A stretch of DNA of 64,000 nt from Hamiltosporidium tvaerminnensis (lineage: Eukaryota > Microsporidia > Dubosqiidae). The stretch is taken from assembly GCA_022605425.2 (NCBI GenBank), contig CM061253.1, positions 709,501-773,500 on the forward strand, written 5' to 3'. Each line of letters begins with the position of its first letter. Within the stretch, counting starts at the first letter, position 1. The translations under genes were made by a program, and so were the position numbers. Shown in pieces: positions 21,159-33,885 of this stretch. The notes under the pieces are model-generated. The model worked only from the letters and a program-made list of their open reading frames with translations. It was not told the DNA's origin and searched no databases.

Positions 21159-23526
21159 AATGGAGAGCGACGTAGAATCGCCACTTGTCTCACTGAGCCA
21201 TGCACCCTGACTGAACCACGGAGTACATAAACCTGAGAGAAAAATTTTTGAGTAAAATCAAAGAAATCTCGGAGAACGAAATTGGAAAAGTGGTGGTACG
21301 AACTCGAAAGCTTCCAAATGAATTGGTTGACAGTAAATTTTTGGACCTGATTAATCGAATTATCGGTGAATATGCTGATTCTTTACCGATGACGATAAAC
21401 GCAGTGGCACGGATAATCTAGGGAGCTATGTATACTATGACGAGGCAACACGTAAAGAGAAGCCTAGATCCGCTTGGAAAAAAAACATAGAAAGTAAAAT
21501 TTCTAAGTATGTACTTTCCAAAGATCTTCTCGAGAAGGCTCGTAAGCAGGGAAAGCTCTCCACTTCGGAAACGAAGAGCCTTAAGAAAATCATGCGAGAG
21601 TTTAATTTAAACTTGAGCAGTGTAACTGATCTTTCTGAGGCTTTAGTTAAGAAGAATGAGTCTTTGAACGTTTATGAGAAAAAAATTACGATGCATGAAC
21701 GTAGGAAGCAATTCCGAAAAGAGAATCGTATGTTTGAGCTTTTCCGAGGTCGATTTTATCGTGGGTTATCTGAGCGTGTGGAATCCGAGCATTGTGTTAG
21801 CCGTATTGAGATTGTGAGTTTTTGGTCTACAATGTGGAACAGAAATGATGACACAGTCACGTACGATGATTATTTGATTCCATTTGTATCAGATAATCAT
21901 CCGACCACGTTTCCTTCACTTGATGAATTTGTGAATATCATTAATTGGCTTCCTAATTGGAAAGCTGCTGGAATTGATGGTATTTACAATTTTTTCATTA
22001 AGAAACTTACAACTCTTCACAAATATATTTATGACATTGTGAAAGTTATAGTTTTAGAAGAAACACCTCAAGCTGATTGGTTTTACTACGGGCTTACCTA
22101 TTTGATACCCAAAGGAATTCCACGAAGAGGCTCTGACTACAGGCCAATCACTGGTATGTCTAACCTCTACAAGTTAACGACTAAGTGTGTAACGAAAGTC
22201 GATTAACTTGAAGTGGAAAGGTTAGGGTTGCTTGCAGAGAATAGTTGGGAGCAGTTAGAGGTGTGCAGGGAGCGAAATATCAGACTCTACTGAATATTGC
22301 ATTAAATAAAGAGTATGGAAACAATCTTAAGGCAACATGGATTGATGTTAAAAAAGCTTATGATTCAATAGATCATGCTTATTTAACTCAATGCATTGAA
22401 AACCTTAATCTACCTGATTGGATCCTGAAATTTATTAAGGTAATTATATCAAAATGGAAAATTGATATATCAGTAGGGCCTGAAAAAATCATGAGCAAGA
22501 AGATTGAGAGAGGGATTATGCAGGGAGATAATTTGTAACTAGTTTGTTTGTGTTGTGTAGACCCATTGAGCCGAAAGCTTAATGAAAAATACACAAAAGT
22601 GACAGTACAAACAGATGCAGAATCCCATTCTACTAATCATCTCTTGTTTATTGATGATCTAAAGCTCCTTGCAAAAGACAGCTCCACATTGAGTGTTATG
22701 ACAGGCGAGACAAAGGAATTTTTAGAGGTGATTGGCTTAGAGATTAACAAAGAGAAGTCAGCCACAAATGATACGTGTTGTGAAGATACTGCTACTCTTC
22801 TAGAAGGTGTTAGTGTTTACAAATATTTAGGAATAATAGAAGATAGCAGAGGAATCCCAATGCGTAGCTCATTTGAAGAAGTACAGAGCAAACTTATATC
22901 AAGAGTTGAAAGACTTTTCACACTAGATTAAATGCAAAAAATTTATTTTCTGCAATTTATCAACATGCGATATCGTTAATCAACTATCACATAGGAGTAC
23001 TTCGACTTGAACCGGCTGACTTCTCTAAGTTAGATGATGCAGTGCGTGCGGTGTTGGTAATGAATAAGATACATCTCCGCCCAGGATGTAAAGAGCGTTT
23101 ATACCTTCCTAGAACAGAACTTGGAAGAGGCCTACAAAGTGTTGAGTTGCGAAGCGAACATATGCTTCTGCAACTCTTGGATTGTCTGGAAAAAAGCAAA
23201 GAAATATCAACTAGACAAGCAGCAATCCTCAAGGTGGAGAATAATAATAAAACCCATCTTGCACTAATAAAAGGCTTCTTAAAAGTAAAGTACAGGTTGG
23301 TAGAAGAAGTCACTAAGAAAAGTTTCGAAGAAGCTCAACTTGGAAAACTATATAACGAAGTAGAAAAACGAAAACTCTATTCAAAGTTATATAATGCAAG
23401 GAAAAATCAGCTTGCAAGTGTTAGTGACTCTTCAAGATGGCTAAAGAAAGGGAATATTAGGCCCCGCAATGAAGCTTTGTTCTTCTATATCCAGGATAGA
23501 AATGTATTCTGGGGAGCAGATGGTGG

Positions 23527-24327
23527 GTGTCAACTTTTGGGAAGTCTGGTAAGACTGTAGATCATCTAGCAACTCGATGTGAAAAAATGCTAAGCGATGA
23601 CCACACCAGACGGCATAATGAAGTGGTTAGATACCTACACTTACTTCTCTTAAATAGATATAAGTTTAAGTCTTCAAAACGAATAAGGAGTTACTCAGTT
23701 CAAGAAAATCTTGATAATGAGTATGCAGAGATAAGAGTGGACACCAGAATTAAAACTGATGTTAAAATTCGGAATAACAGACCGGACATATTTATTTTAG
23801 ATAAGAAGAAGAATAAGATAACACTCATTGAAGTAGGAATCACTTCCCAAGATTCCCTTCAAATAGTTGAAACTGAAAAACTTAGGAAGTATGACCTGCT
23901 AGCCAATGAGTTGGGTCTTATTTATAAGTGTAGTGTTGAGATAATCCCTTATGTGATGACCTGGGACGGTATTGTGACAAAATACCATAAATCTCATCTT
24001 AAAAGACTAGAAATACCCATGAATGTAGAGGCATACATTCAGTCTATAGTACTTAAGAAAATAGTCGAAACAATTTCCTTTGATCGACGAAGAGGACTTG
24101 AATCAGGACTAAATGCCGAAAAGAGCTGGGAGAGAGCGTCAATGAGTGTTATTATGAGATCAGAGAGGCATGAGGAACCAACACCCCCTTTAAAAGAAGC
24201 GAAAACAGAGGAAGATGGTGCAAAAAATTTACAACCAAAAAATAAAGCACCCCTCATTTCACAAGGAGGAACCACTTTAGAGGAACCGACCAATAACATA
24301 AATGAAGAGTCTGATTTGGAAGAATAG
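23527..24327 (+). pseudogene. LINE C-terminal restriction-like endonuclease domain (266 aa)
   Basis: The longest intact piece of the LINE encodes the zinc-binding-like cluster (TVDHLATRCEKM ... HTRRHNEVV) and the PD-(D/E)XK-type endonuclease, with D in RPDIFIL, E in LIEVGI and K in EKLRKYD. These enzymes nick target DNA for target-primed reverse transcription. The ORF overlaps the previous frame (23042-23560) in a different frame, so the polyprotein is broken. The C-terminal ~60 residues are acidic and low-complexity. Confidence 0.75.
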
Positions 24328-24429
24328 ACAGCAGTGGTTAAAGAGGTAGAAGAAAACATGTAAAAAATGGTAAAAATGTTTTAACCCAGAATTTTATTAA
24401 ATAAAAATTGTTTACCTTTAACTTGTATT

Positions 24430-26270
24430 ATAAAATTTTTTGTAGATAATCAAATGTCTTTTAGTTTCTATGAATTTGTTATAGAATATAAGGTTGACTT
24501 ACATATAAAAGTTTATTTGGTACAAGATACAAGAAATAACTCAGAAAGCAAATAAAGTTTCAAAAAATATACATGAAGACTTTAAACGATTTTGATTTTT
24601 AAAATATTAACAGTGAGCATATTTGCAATGCAATATTATTAAGAAAATCCGAGTGAAATTCATATGCTAAATTTTTAGCACATTAAAAATAGATTTTAAA
24701 CCATGAAAACTGATTATATTTGATAGTAAAATAGAAAAAGCACTTAAAGATTTTTAAAATTCCAAAGTTTTAAAAATAGTTTGTCATGTTATATTTTAAA
24801 TAGGAATTCAGGGAAAACTTAAATCTAGCGGATTTTATTTTATGAGGTTTTGAACTGTTTCAAATGATTGTAAGATCATATACTTTAATCTCGAATGATA
24901 TATTAGATTCAGAATGGATTAAACTCAAAGGGTTTTTAATATAATAAGTATGTATCTTTGGAAAATTCTGCATTTAAAAATTGCGGTTTTATAAATATTC
25001 AAAAAACTAATTAGGAAACCCGAAATATTTTTTTTTTTCAAAATTGCAAAGAAATTATATTATCGGTTGCTTATTCCATAGAGTGTAGGAAAAAATAAAG
25101 TTTTTATCAAATTAGATTTATATAGAAACTCCTAAATCAAATCCAAATTTTTTGTAATCAAGCCATTTTTGTCAAGATGATTTTCTAAATTGCAAAATTC
25201 AATTATAAAATAGTAGAAAGAAAAAAAATAACAAGCAATATATAATGAGAAAGTGTGGTATTGTACCCTCTTCAGCAGTACCACGATCAAGGATATCGTC
25301 GATAGAAGCCGATTCTATATTTTTAAGTAAGAGGCTTTCGTAACTGTTCGTGCAAAGATAATTCGCAGAAAATTAAAATCTACAATTAGTATTTTTTCGA
25401 ACCTTAGATTTATCTTTCCTTTCCTATCGAATTCAAATTAATATAATATTATATATATATTTTCGAACATTTATATTCCATTATTATATAGTAGAACTAT
25501 AGATGAGTTGAATGTTTTAAAAGAACGTTGATTTACATGACTTTATCTTTAAAAACTAACATTAAAATTTAGGATTTTGAAATTAATTTTTCCAAAATAA
25601 AAAGATAAAACTCTGAAAAATTCACTTCTAAAGATTCAATAGAGTTCGATCTTTGTAATTTATTTAACCTTAAAGGAACAATTATATTAGATTAAACCGT
25701 AAATTATACAAGTTATTTGGTTTAACTGCAAATTTTTGACTTATTCCTGCTAATATAGCAAAATAAATATATCCAAATATTCAACTTTGTCAGATAATTT
25801 GAAATTTTTCTGTTATTTAAACTAAAATAAAGGATTTAGTGATATAATATCAAAGGTATAACTAACTAAGAAAATGTTTATTTTTAAAACAATATTTCAT
25901 AATTACTTTGTAAGGTATATGCTTTGAAAATAATCGAGTAAAAACACTTATGCTTTCCTAATCTATTATAACTTATATAAACGCAAACAATACCTCAGGA
26001 AAATAATTTTTCATTTTCAAATAAGTTTTAGAAAAATATTCTTTCACACAAAAAATATATATTAATAGCTACAGCACACCCAAAATTTATTAATCGAGGC
26101 AATCTCTATTTTTTTAAAATACTTGCCACGAGAAAGCCAGCAACATTTTCATTGCATGATGTTTTTAATCTAAGAGCTTGTGGGATAAGGCTTCAGTAAT
26201 AATTATATTTGAAATATAAATGTTTTGATTATTTTAAGTAAATAATTTTGTCTAATAGTATTTTTTTTAT
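24430..26270. other. Gene-free AT-rich region
   Basis: No gene, repeat or RNA that I can support. A small GC-richer patch at about 25250-25360 (TGTACCCTCTTCAGCAGTAC) is unexplained. Confidence 0.6.
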
Positions 26271-26276
26271 TGATTA

Positions 26277-26970
26277 TGGAGGGTGGATAACCACATAAAA
26301 AATTATCTGCTTGACATTGAGTATGTAAATTAGTACGGAGATCATTTTGAAATTCTACCGGACACAAAACCACATTCCATTCTGCTCTATTGAATTGGCA
26401 TTTGTATGAGGAGGCCTACAAAATATCGAAACCATTTCTACAAATTTATTCCATAATTTTTTTATTTAACCAGGCTTCAGTTCAACTCTAGGTAATAGTC
26501 ATATAAAAGCATGGAAATTTAGTCTTGCTCACTCAGTTGAGAAACCTTGGCACCTGGGAAATAACAAAAAAAACTCTCTAAAGAGAAAAAGATAACCAAA
26601 AAATAACAGTTGTTATGACATTGCACTGTCTAGGTGAACCCCATGTAAGGTGCCGAAACATAGAGTAGCTGTAGAAATATTAGGTTCTAAAACTTTAGAG
26701 TAAGTAGAAATGCCGTATAGTTTTGAGGGAGCCCTGGTTAGGTTTCGATCTACGACCATACTCCATGCAACGAACATTAACGAATACCGGGCAACTGCTT
26801 CGCTCATTAATTGGGTTATACACACATTTTAAATGAAATACATCGGGGTTTGTATATATTAGGAAATACCGATAGAGTTTTAGGCGTGCAATTATTTATG
26901 TTAAGCCTAGAACTTCGTTAATGTCATGAAAACAATATAAAACTTGCCCCTATTTTAAAAAGATGTGATA
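26277..26970 (+). mobile_element. R1 repeat, full-length copy
   Basis: The ~694-bp copy runs from TGGAGGGTGGATAACCACAT to AAAAAGATGTGATA. It aligns along its length with R1 at 12595-13328 and 42149-42869. No target duplication was found by eye. A 70-aa minus-strand ORF inside it is a shadow. Confidence 0.85.
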
Positions 26971-27333
26971 TTTACATAAAATTATTTTTCATTTAATAAC
27001 TTTTATTTAATAGAATCATAAATCTCAGAAATATTTAATTCTCATTAAAAATGCTTTATTTATAAGAATTTAACATCAAGATAATAATTATGTTGCCATT
27101 TAAAACCTTTTAAGTAGTAAAACAATTATTGATTAAAAAGAAATCAGTTTAACTGTGAAATCTTTATTTTATAAACATTAATATAGTTAAATTCATAAAA
27201 TCGAGAGGTACATTAAAACCGGAATATGAAAGTAAATATGTAAAGTATTTTAACAGTCAATTTTATTAAAAGAATATAAACAAAGACATAAATATATATT
27301 AGATATTTATAAAGTACAAATACGTCCAGGATA

Positions 27334-27786
27334 TCATTTTAAATCCTTAAAATATTTTTTATAAATTTTTTTAAAAGTCTTAAAATTCACTTTTTTACAA
27401 AGATTCTCAGAATATAGTTGTTGTAAAGTATTTTCTATATTAATAAAATACTGCTTGATATCGTTAGAGTTACTTATGTATTCAAGTAATTCAATGGGTA
27501 AATCACAGTCATTTTGTATTTTTTTGATATTTTCGATTTCAAATAGCAAAGTTTTTATTTTTTCAAATGGGAAATCTTCATTCGTGGTGTTAAATGTATT
27601 TTTGAGTTCTTTACACATTAAAGACAATTGAAAAAAAGAATTTGTTAGGTGAGTTATATTCTCTTGGTGTGTATTTATATTTGTTTGGTTATTTTGTTGT
27701 TGGGTAATTGCCTCGAGTTCTCTATCTTTATCTGTTTTTACAATATAAAATTTATATGAATCGTTTCCTTTCCTTTTAAATATCAT
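27334..27786 (-). CDS. Possible Mediator subunit 10 (MED10/Nut2-like)
   Basis: The 150-aa protein starts MIFKRKGNDSYKF. It is helical, with a Gln/Asn-rich stretch at about 30-42 and two helices flanking a loop. The C-terminal part DLPIELLEYISNSNDIKQYF resembles the MED10 core, where a PLDLLEYID-like motif is followed by a helical end with a Gly/Lys-rich loop (here LCKKVNF). If correct it belongs to the middle module of Mediator, bridging activators and RNA polymerase II. The similarity is short and by eye, so hypothetical protein is the safe alternative. A CCC box on the coding strand at 27804-27806 lies 18 bases before the ATG. It stands alone between R1 copies. Confidence 0.5.
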   Translation of the reverse strand: MIFKRKGNDSYKFYIVKTDKDRELEAITQQQNNQTNINTHQENITHLTNSFFQLSLMCKELKNTFNTTNEDFPFEKIKTLLFEIENIKKIQNDCDLPIELLEYISNSNDIKQYFINIENTLQQLYSENLCKKVNFKTFKKIYKKYFKDLK

Positions 27787-28597
27787 TTATTTTATTGTCT
27801 TTTGGGTTCAAATATTTAAGAAAAATATATTTCAATTCTAATTATTGTTGATGGAACGAAGTGTTAGAAAAAAATGTTAGAAAGGAAAACATTTTGTTTC
27901 ACATGAAAGTTTAACTTTAATATTTGCAAATGTCTTATTAATAGGACTTTTATCTTTAAATGTATTTGTATTTTTTATATTGATTTTTTTTAATCAATAC
28001 CTTGCTCTAATCATATATTTAAATATTATATTTACTCCCTCAGAGTGTCAATTTTAAACTTCTTTTAAAATATCCTTGTATCTATATATTTGGAGTTTCT
28101 TCAAATTATCTTATTTTTACTGAGTTAAACTTACAAAATACTCACCTTTGCACATCAGTACTTAGTTTCTAGTCGAAAAACATTTCTGATCACATAACAG
28201 AAAGATTTTTTCGTATAAGTTTTTTAAATTATTTATTTATATTCCCAATACATTTTCTGGCTGTAATCTGTTTTAATCGGTATCGCCATATCTTATTAAT
28301 ATTCATGAAAATGCAAAATAATTTATTGTTAAATAAAATTTAATACATTTACATGTAATGTACTTATTACGGTTTTTAGAAAGGAAATAAATCCAACATG
28401 TATATTTTATAATTGAATAAGGTTTATTCTATTTAATTCATTTTTTGTAATAAACCTTATCAGGGTACCAAACACTACAATTTTTATGTCAAATTTAAGT
28501 TTACACTACTCATTTTCAAAAACTAATTTAAATAAAATGCGCTCTTAATTCAATCTAATATATAATTTTTATTTCTATAGAAATTTGAAATATGTGA

Positions 28598-28705
28598 AGG
28601 GAGGATAACCAAATTAAAAAGTATCTGCTTGGTAATGAGTGTCTAGAATTGTTTGAAAATCATCGTTGAGATTTTGGTAGAATATAAACCACATTGGATC
28701 TATAG
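28598..28705 (+). mobile_element. R1 repeat, 5' fragment
   Basis: About 108 bp from GAAGGGAGGATAACC through CTGCTTGGTAATGAGTGT to AACCACATTGGATC matches the sense start of R1, after which the match stops abruptly. The 27790-28590 stretch before it is gene-free. Confidence 0.7.
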
Positions 28706-28709
28706 ACCG

Positions 28710-31700
28710 ATACCCTGTAACCCCGATTAACAACATATTAAAAGAAGCAATTGGAAAATTTTCAATTGTCAGCCGCGACACTGAGAAGTAAAAGAAGAAT
28801 GTAATATGTAACTAAGAATAAGTTATATTGGAAAAAAACTGATTAATAAAAAAATATTGAGTTAAAATGTAATTCATATTCGAAAAATATTTTACATTAA
28901 TTACTTTATTGTAAGGAGAGAATAATTCTTTAATCTGGCTATGTCATAAATTTACTTCTCAGTAACTAATTAATTTCCTTCAATTTTTTCAAATAATCGT
29001 TAAAAATATTCTTATTCGGATTTATTTAAGAATTTATAATGCCAAATCTTAGAGTTAAATAAATATCAAATAATATTTTTATAGTTGATAAAAATTTAAT
29101 TTCTAAATAACTAAGAAAAGTGTTATTAATATATTAAAACAGATGAAATTCTACAAAACATATTTTCTATTTACAATTTAAAATCAAAAACACATAAAAA
29201 TCAAATCTTAACAATAAAAACATAATTATCCAAGTAAATTTATAGAATCAAAGTAAGTAATTAACTTTTTTTAACAACCAAAATCTATGGTTGCTATACA
29301 TATACAATATGAAAGTTAGTTAACATAGTAATTTCTAAATCAAATTAAAGACTAAAATTAAATTCTACACTGAATGCAGTGAATACTTGTAAATTAGCCT
29401 TCATTTCAAATCTTGTTATATTTCTTACAAATTAAAACACAATCTACGAGTGAATAAAAGAATTTTTAATTATTTTGTTGTTTTAAAATTCGAATTCGCT
29501 TAAGTCCGTTTTCACTTTAAAGAATATGTTTATTATTTGAAATGTTAAAGTACATCCACCGGTGTCGAATCGAGACACATCGGTGATGAATTCAGACATT
29601 CTAACAACGGATATCAACCTAAACAGCAGAAATGATACATACATAATCTAATAGAGATATTTTGCAAAAAAAATCATATTTTTATCTGCATTATGCAATT
29701 ATTTATACTTAAAAGAGTTAATCGCTATAAAACTAAGAAATATTTTGGTTAGGATAGGTATATTAGAATAAATATATCGATTAGATTTCAAGAAACATCG
29801 TATATAATTCAATATTAAAAACAAAATTGAATTTTAATCTCTATCTATATATATAAATATGAATGTATGCGTTTCTAATAACAGTATATAAGAGAAGAGA
29901 GATTTTATTATAAAAGTAGATTACTAATAGGTTAATATAAGATATTTATCAGAACTCTTAATAATAGATTATGTATCTAAATTCTTTTAATGAAGCGTTG
30001 TATCTTAAGGGAATTGACGTGAAATGTGTTATTAAATTTATACTTAGCTTAACGGGTTGTTAAATAGGTTGGTGTGTTAAAAGGTGTTAATATAAAGGAA
30101 AATAAGGAATAGAATGTTATCTCTTTTTTACTTTTTTCTACAACGAAGCTAGAATTTCGAATGGTTTATGATCCTTATTTGGCCTTAAAATTGTTATTAA
30201 ATTTGCAAACAAGGGAAATACTGACATACAACCCAATTAAAAATTCCTCAATCGGAAAGTTCTTTAAACATCAAATCACAATCTATGAGACAGATGTAAA
30301 CTTGCTAAAAATATACACCAGAACCGCGTGATTCTTTGCAGAAAGATCCGAGAAGAAATGCAAAGTCTTTGTGGGAATGTCTGATTTGATTATTGGTATT
30401 TTTCCGAAAACCTGCCTGCAATTCTACCTAAAAAATCTACAGATAAACAAAACAAATGTCTTCAACCATCTTTTTTATACGCGAAATGCAAACAAATGAC
30501 TTTCGAAACAAATATATATGTTAAATTACAACATGATACATATGCCAAACGTTTCGAAACAGTTGTTGGGTTTTGGGATTGAAAGAAAAAATAATGGATA
30601 AACACAAAGTATTGATCTAAGCTAACATTTGCGGTATTTCATCATTAAAGACGAATTTATTTTCTCAGCATCTTATAAATCACAAAAATTATCAAAGATA
30701 CAAGGCCCGTACTATATTAGCATCTCCAACAGTCTATAAGTGCTATGAATTAAAATTATAAATGAAATTCCAGGCGAAGCGATAAAATTAATTTTTACAA
30801 TATTGTGATGAAATAAGAAGGTATGATCAATTACCTAACAGAATTATGTTATTCATTGAATTTTCGAGGTATTATATTGCAGTTTTTAATTTTAGAATTT
30901 ATATGTCGACGATCCTTGTCTTAAAAATCAATCTACCATGACTTGTAACAGCCCCAGAGTTTTTGTAAAATAGACGTAAAAAAATATCATGGAAGCCAAA
31001 ATTATAAAAAAAAATACAAAGAAGATTTACTGTTATCACATATTCTAAAAGTTACAACAGATATACCATTAAACGTTCAGAGTTTATTTCAAACACACCT
31101 TTACCTGCACAATAAACAAAGCAAAGAGTAAGCCTTGCGAGTGCATAGGATATATTTAGTTTAAATATGATTTTACAGTAGCAAATCTATGTGCTACTTC
31201 ATGTGTGGAAATTTCTTCCGATTTTTTTTGACTATACACCAGAACAAAATAAAATTTTTAAAACCTAAAGCGCTTGAATAAAGAATAAAATTCTATTCAA
31301 ATTTGTTAACTTGGTATTTTTTTTTGCTTATTCAACTTGCATCCAATTTTTTTATCATAGAAGTAACGCATCTGGTAAGCTAGTATGTCTATAAAAAATT
31401 TAATAACAAATCTAAATAAAAATAAACTTTTGAAAGTTTTTTTTGAATCATCAAAATAGATAAAAGAAGAAATAAGATCACTAAAGCAGTTGTTTAAATT
31501 TAAAATAAAAAAATATTTTGCATAAGACAGGAACAACCAGCGAGATTATTAGACACAAAAAAAACATTTTTTAATAAATCTAATTTGAAAATTATTTTGT
31601 AACTGTGAAATTGTAATAAAAATGAAAAAAACCTGGCCTAAACTATTGAGTTAATCAGAAATGTTTCACTTTTTCTGCTTCCGAATTGAATGAGACATTA

Positions 31701-31757
31701 CGTCAATGTATCTATAGTTAGAATATATCTCTTCAATAAATCCAAATGAGTTAAGTT
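28710..31757. other. Gene-free 3-kb AT-rich region
   Basis: No supportable gene. The 76-aa minus-strand ORF at 31306-31536 is hydrophobic and low-complexity and is not trusted. One GC-rich hairpin stands out at 29557-29585. The 30290-30730 part is somewhat GC-richer and may be a decayed transposon that I cannot name. Confidence 0.6.
29557..29585. other. Isolated GC-rich hairpin
   Basis: CACCG-GTGTC pairs with GACAC-CGGTG around a 7-base loop (GAATCGA), with two unpaired bases (AT) on the 3' side. It lies in otherwise AT-rich sequence with no gene nearby. Role unknown. Confidence 0.5.
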
Positions 31758-31959
31758 ATCAAAAAAATGAACATTTTTAATCTAAAGATCTCAAACTAAG
31801 ATTTTCAAGACATACAAGCGTACGAAGTAAATAAAATCTGGTTAAATATTTAAAATTCATAAAAAAAATGATATAAATAAACGAAAAAACTAAAAATTAA
31901 TTTTAATCATTTAATGTGGAGATTGAATATAAAAACCATTTTCGCATCAAAAGCAAACT

Positions 31960-32651
31960 TTAAGTCTTCTTTTTTACCTTATAACAAATATAAGCAATAA
32001 AATCAGCGGCTTTACCGGATATTCCATTTTTAGAGGCTTCAAACTTAAATTTTTTAGCCGAAGGAATACTTTTAGGCCCCTTATCATCGTATTTAACATC
32101 AAATACTTTTACAACCGAATCATCAACTATATCTAAAACAGCATAATTTACTTCGTCTTTTGTCGGGTTTTTTATGGTCTTATGTATAAACGCTGATAAA
32201 GCATATGTTGGTTTGATAGGATGGTAGCCTTTGAAACAGAAACCAAGTCTAACTAAAAGCCCGAAATCACCAACTACCTTTTCCAACCTAGAAATATCGA
32301 TAAGATGTTGATGGAAACCGAACGATTCCATCAACTCCTCTTTTTTTTTGTATGTTTCTTTTCTAATGCTTCCTTCGCCATTTTCACGGCTGACTCCTTA
32401 TGTTCTTTTACAACAAATCCAAAAAAACTTACAACTTTATCAGAGTAGAAATAACCATAATTGTAAAGATTCACTAAAGATGTGAATTTTTTGTCATCCT
32501 CTAAATCCAAAAATTTCTTATAGTCGTCTTCGAAGCTCTTAATGACATTACCGGCTTTAATGTATCCCACAACACACATTATGCCAAATATAGCCAATAT
32601 TGAACCAACAACTCCTAATGCAATGCGTATTTTGTTTCTTTTACTCACCAT
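31960..32651 (-). pseudogene. Frameshifted third copy of the MVSKRN membrane protein
   Basis: The N-terminal part (32331-32651, 106 codons) starts with MVSKRNKIRIALG and the same membrane anchor, then runs through VKMAKEALEKK into a stop just after a T-run at 32340-32350 (A-run on the coding strand). The C-terminal part (31960-32331) continues in another frame with LEKVVGDFGLLVRLGF and SAKKFKFEASKNGISGK to the normal end. The simplest reading is an indel in or near the homopolymer, giving a dead gene. A sequencing error or slippage in the A-run is possible. The central segment again differs from both arm copies (YNYGYFYSDKVVSFFGF). Confidence 0.8.
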
Positions 32652-33231
32652 ATGGGTAACATTTTTTCACGTAATAAAATAAAAAAAATGATCAAATATT
32701 CCAAAACCGGATAATTTATTCCCCAATAAAAAATTGGATTAAATTTATGAATCACAAATCAAATTTTTTCTTAAGCGTTTTCGATTGGTTATTTTAAAAA
32801 TTAATTTTATTTGATACCATCTAAATTGCACTCCTAATTGAAAAATATTTTTTTATTATCAATTTGATAAATTATTTTGTAATATTTGGCTAATAATCAA
32901 TGATTCTAAAAAAAATAGAAAAATAAAAAATAACTCCTTTTTGGGAATAAAAAATATCGGAACTTTTATTTAAAAAATGGTTTATGATTTAATACTTTTA
33001 GAAAAAATCTCAAATTAATATAGACAAGACCGAAAATTGAAACAAGATTGAAATATACAACAAAAATTAAAAAAGAGCCAAATCATACGAAAGTACATAC
33101 AAATAGAAACAACAAAATGAACTAGAAATAGTTAGTAAAAAAAATTAAAAAGAAAATTTTATATTTCTAATCCTTTTATATTCAATGAACATCAGATTTT
33201 TTTAAAGATTTCATTTGTTTTATATTATTTT

Positions 33232-33885
33232 ATGACATTAACATGGTTATAGGACGTCATATATAGTTTTTCTTAGAAACTCCATAAGTATTCTATACGA
33301 GATCTAAACCCAAAGCTTTTTTTATCTAAAATATATATAAATTTCATTGAATAAGCGAACAGTCGCACACGATGTTAATATTCGTTTGCTGTTGTTGATC
33401 ACAGATTGAAACCTACATTAGGAATATCTTAAACTGGCAGCAATCACAGTTACTCTACGTTTTTCGAACCGCATAGACATTCAGCTAAAATATATTTCGA
33501 CTATTTATAAGAAATTCACCTAAAAGTTACAAACCATATAAACATATATAGCCAGCCAATTGAAGTTCTTAGCTTTTAAAGGGATGTTTTTTTTCTCAAT
33601 CTCTCAGGCGCAAAGTCTCATAACTTGAATTAGCAAGACTTATTTCATTGCTTTATGTTGTAATCACTCAAATTCAGCTTTAGTCAAAGCTCTAGTTTGA
33701 ATGAAAAAATTACAAACTTATTTGTAGAAAGATTTTCTCTATTTCGGAGACCTTTTCCACCTTATCGCTTCCCGATCGAAAAACCAAAAATTTAATGTGA
33801 TTATCATCTTATCAAAAATCTAAAAAATATTTCATTATTTCGCTTTCAAGTAGATAATTTTTTTTGTGGCTATTCTTGCTCTACC
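33232..33885 (-). mobile_element. R1 repeat copy in the third segment
   Basis: It matches the R1 copies at 16675-17340 and 51380-52040 with scattered changes. It lies upstream of the frameshifted membrane gene in the same arrangement as in the inverted-repeat arms. Confidence 0.8.

Larger units (their letters stand above)
20540..24415 (+). mobile_element. Near full-length R2/CRE-like non-LTR retrotransposon, inactivated
   Basis: This ~3.9-kb element is the least damaged LINE here. An N-terminal Pro/Ser-rich region (from 20568) is followed by a reverse transcriptase broken into several frames. Motifs are YLIPKGIPRRGSDYRPI (about 22100), the catalytic motif A WIDVKKAYDSIDH (about 22340), motif B RGIMQGDNL (22510, then a stop), the catalytic box HLLFIDDLKLLAKD (about 22640), and VYKYLGI (about 22820). 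The 3' part (23527-24327) has an H-x5-C-x10-H-x3-RHNEV cluster and a restriction-like endonuclease (RPDIFILDKKKNKITLIEVG). The tail is AACCCAGAATTTTATTAAAT. Stops and frameshifts at about 21160, 22206, 22538 and 22931 make it non-functional. Confidence 0.85.
31758..33885. repeat. Third copy of the membrane-gene/R1 segment
   Basis: This piece parallels 15165-17345 in the same orientation, including the downstream ACATACAAGCGTACGAAG block, the gene, its upstream AT-rich spacer and R1. It is more diverged than the two arm copies are from each other and lacks PRI1 and TAF7. Confidence 0.85.

Noticed and set aside
22548-22931. Separate genes in the LINE fragments between 21592 and 23560
   Set aside because: These ORFs hold successive reverse transcriptase motifs of one element broken by frameshifts; they are parts of a single dead polyprotein.
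31306-31536. 76-aa hydrophobic minus-strand ORF
   Set aside because: Phe/Ile-rich low-complexity translation of AT-rich DNA with no supporting context.
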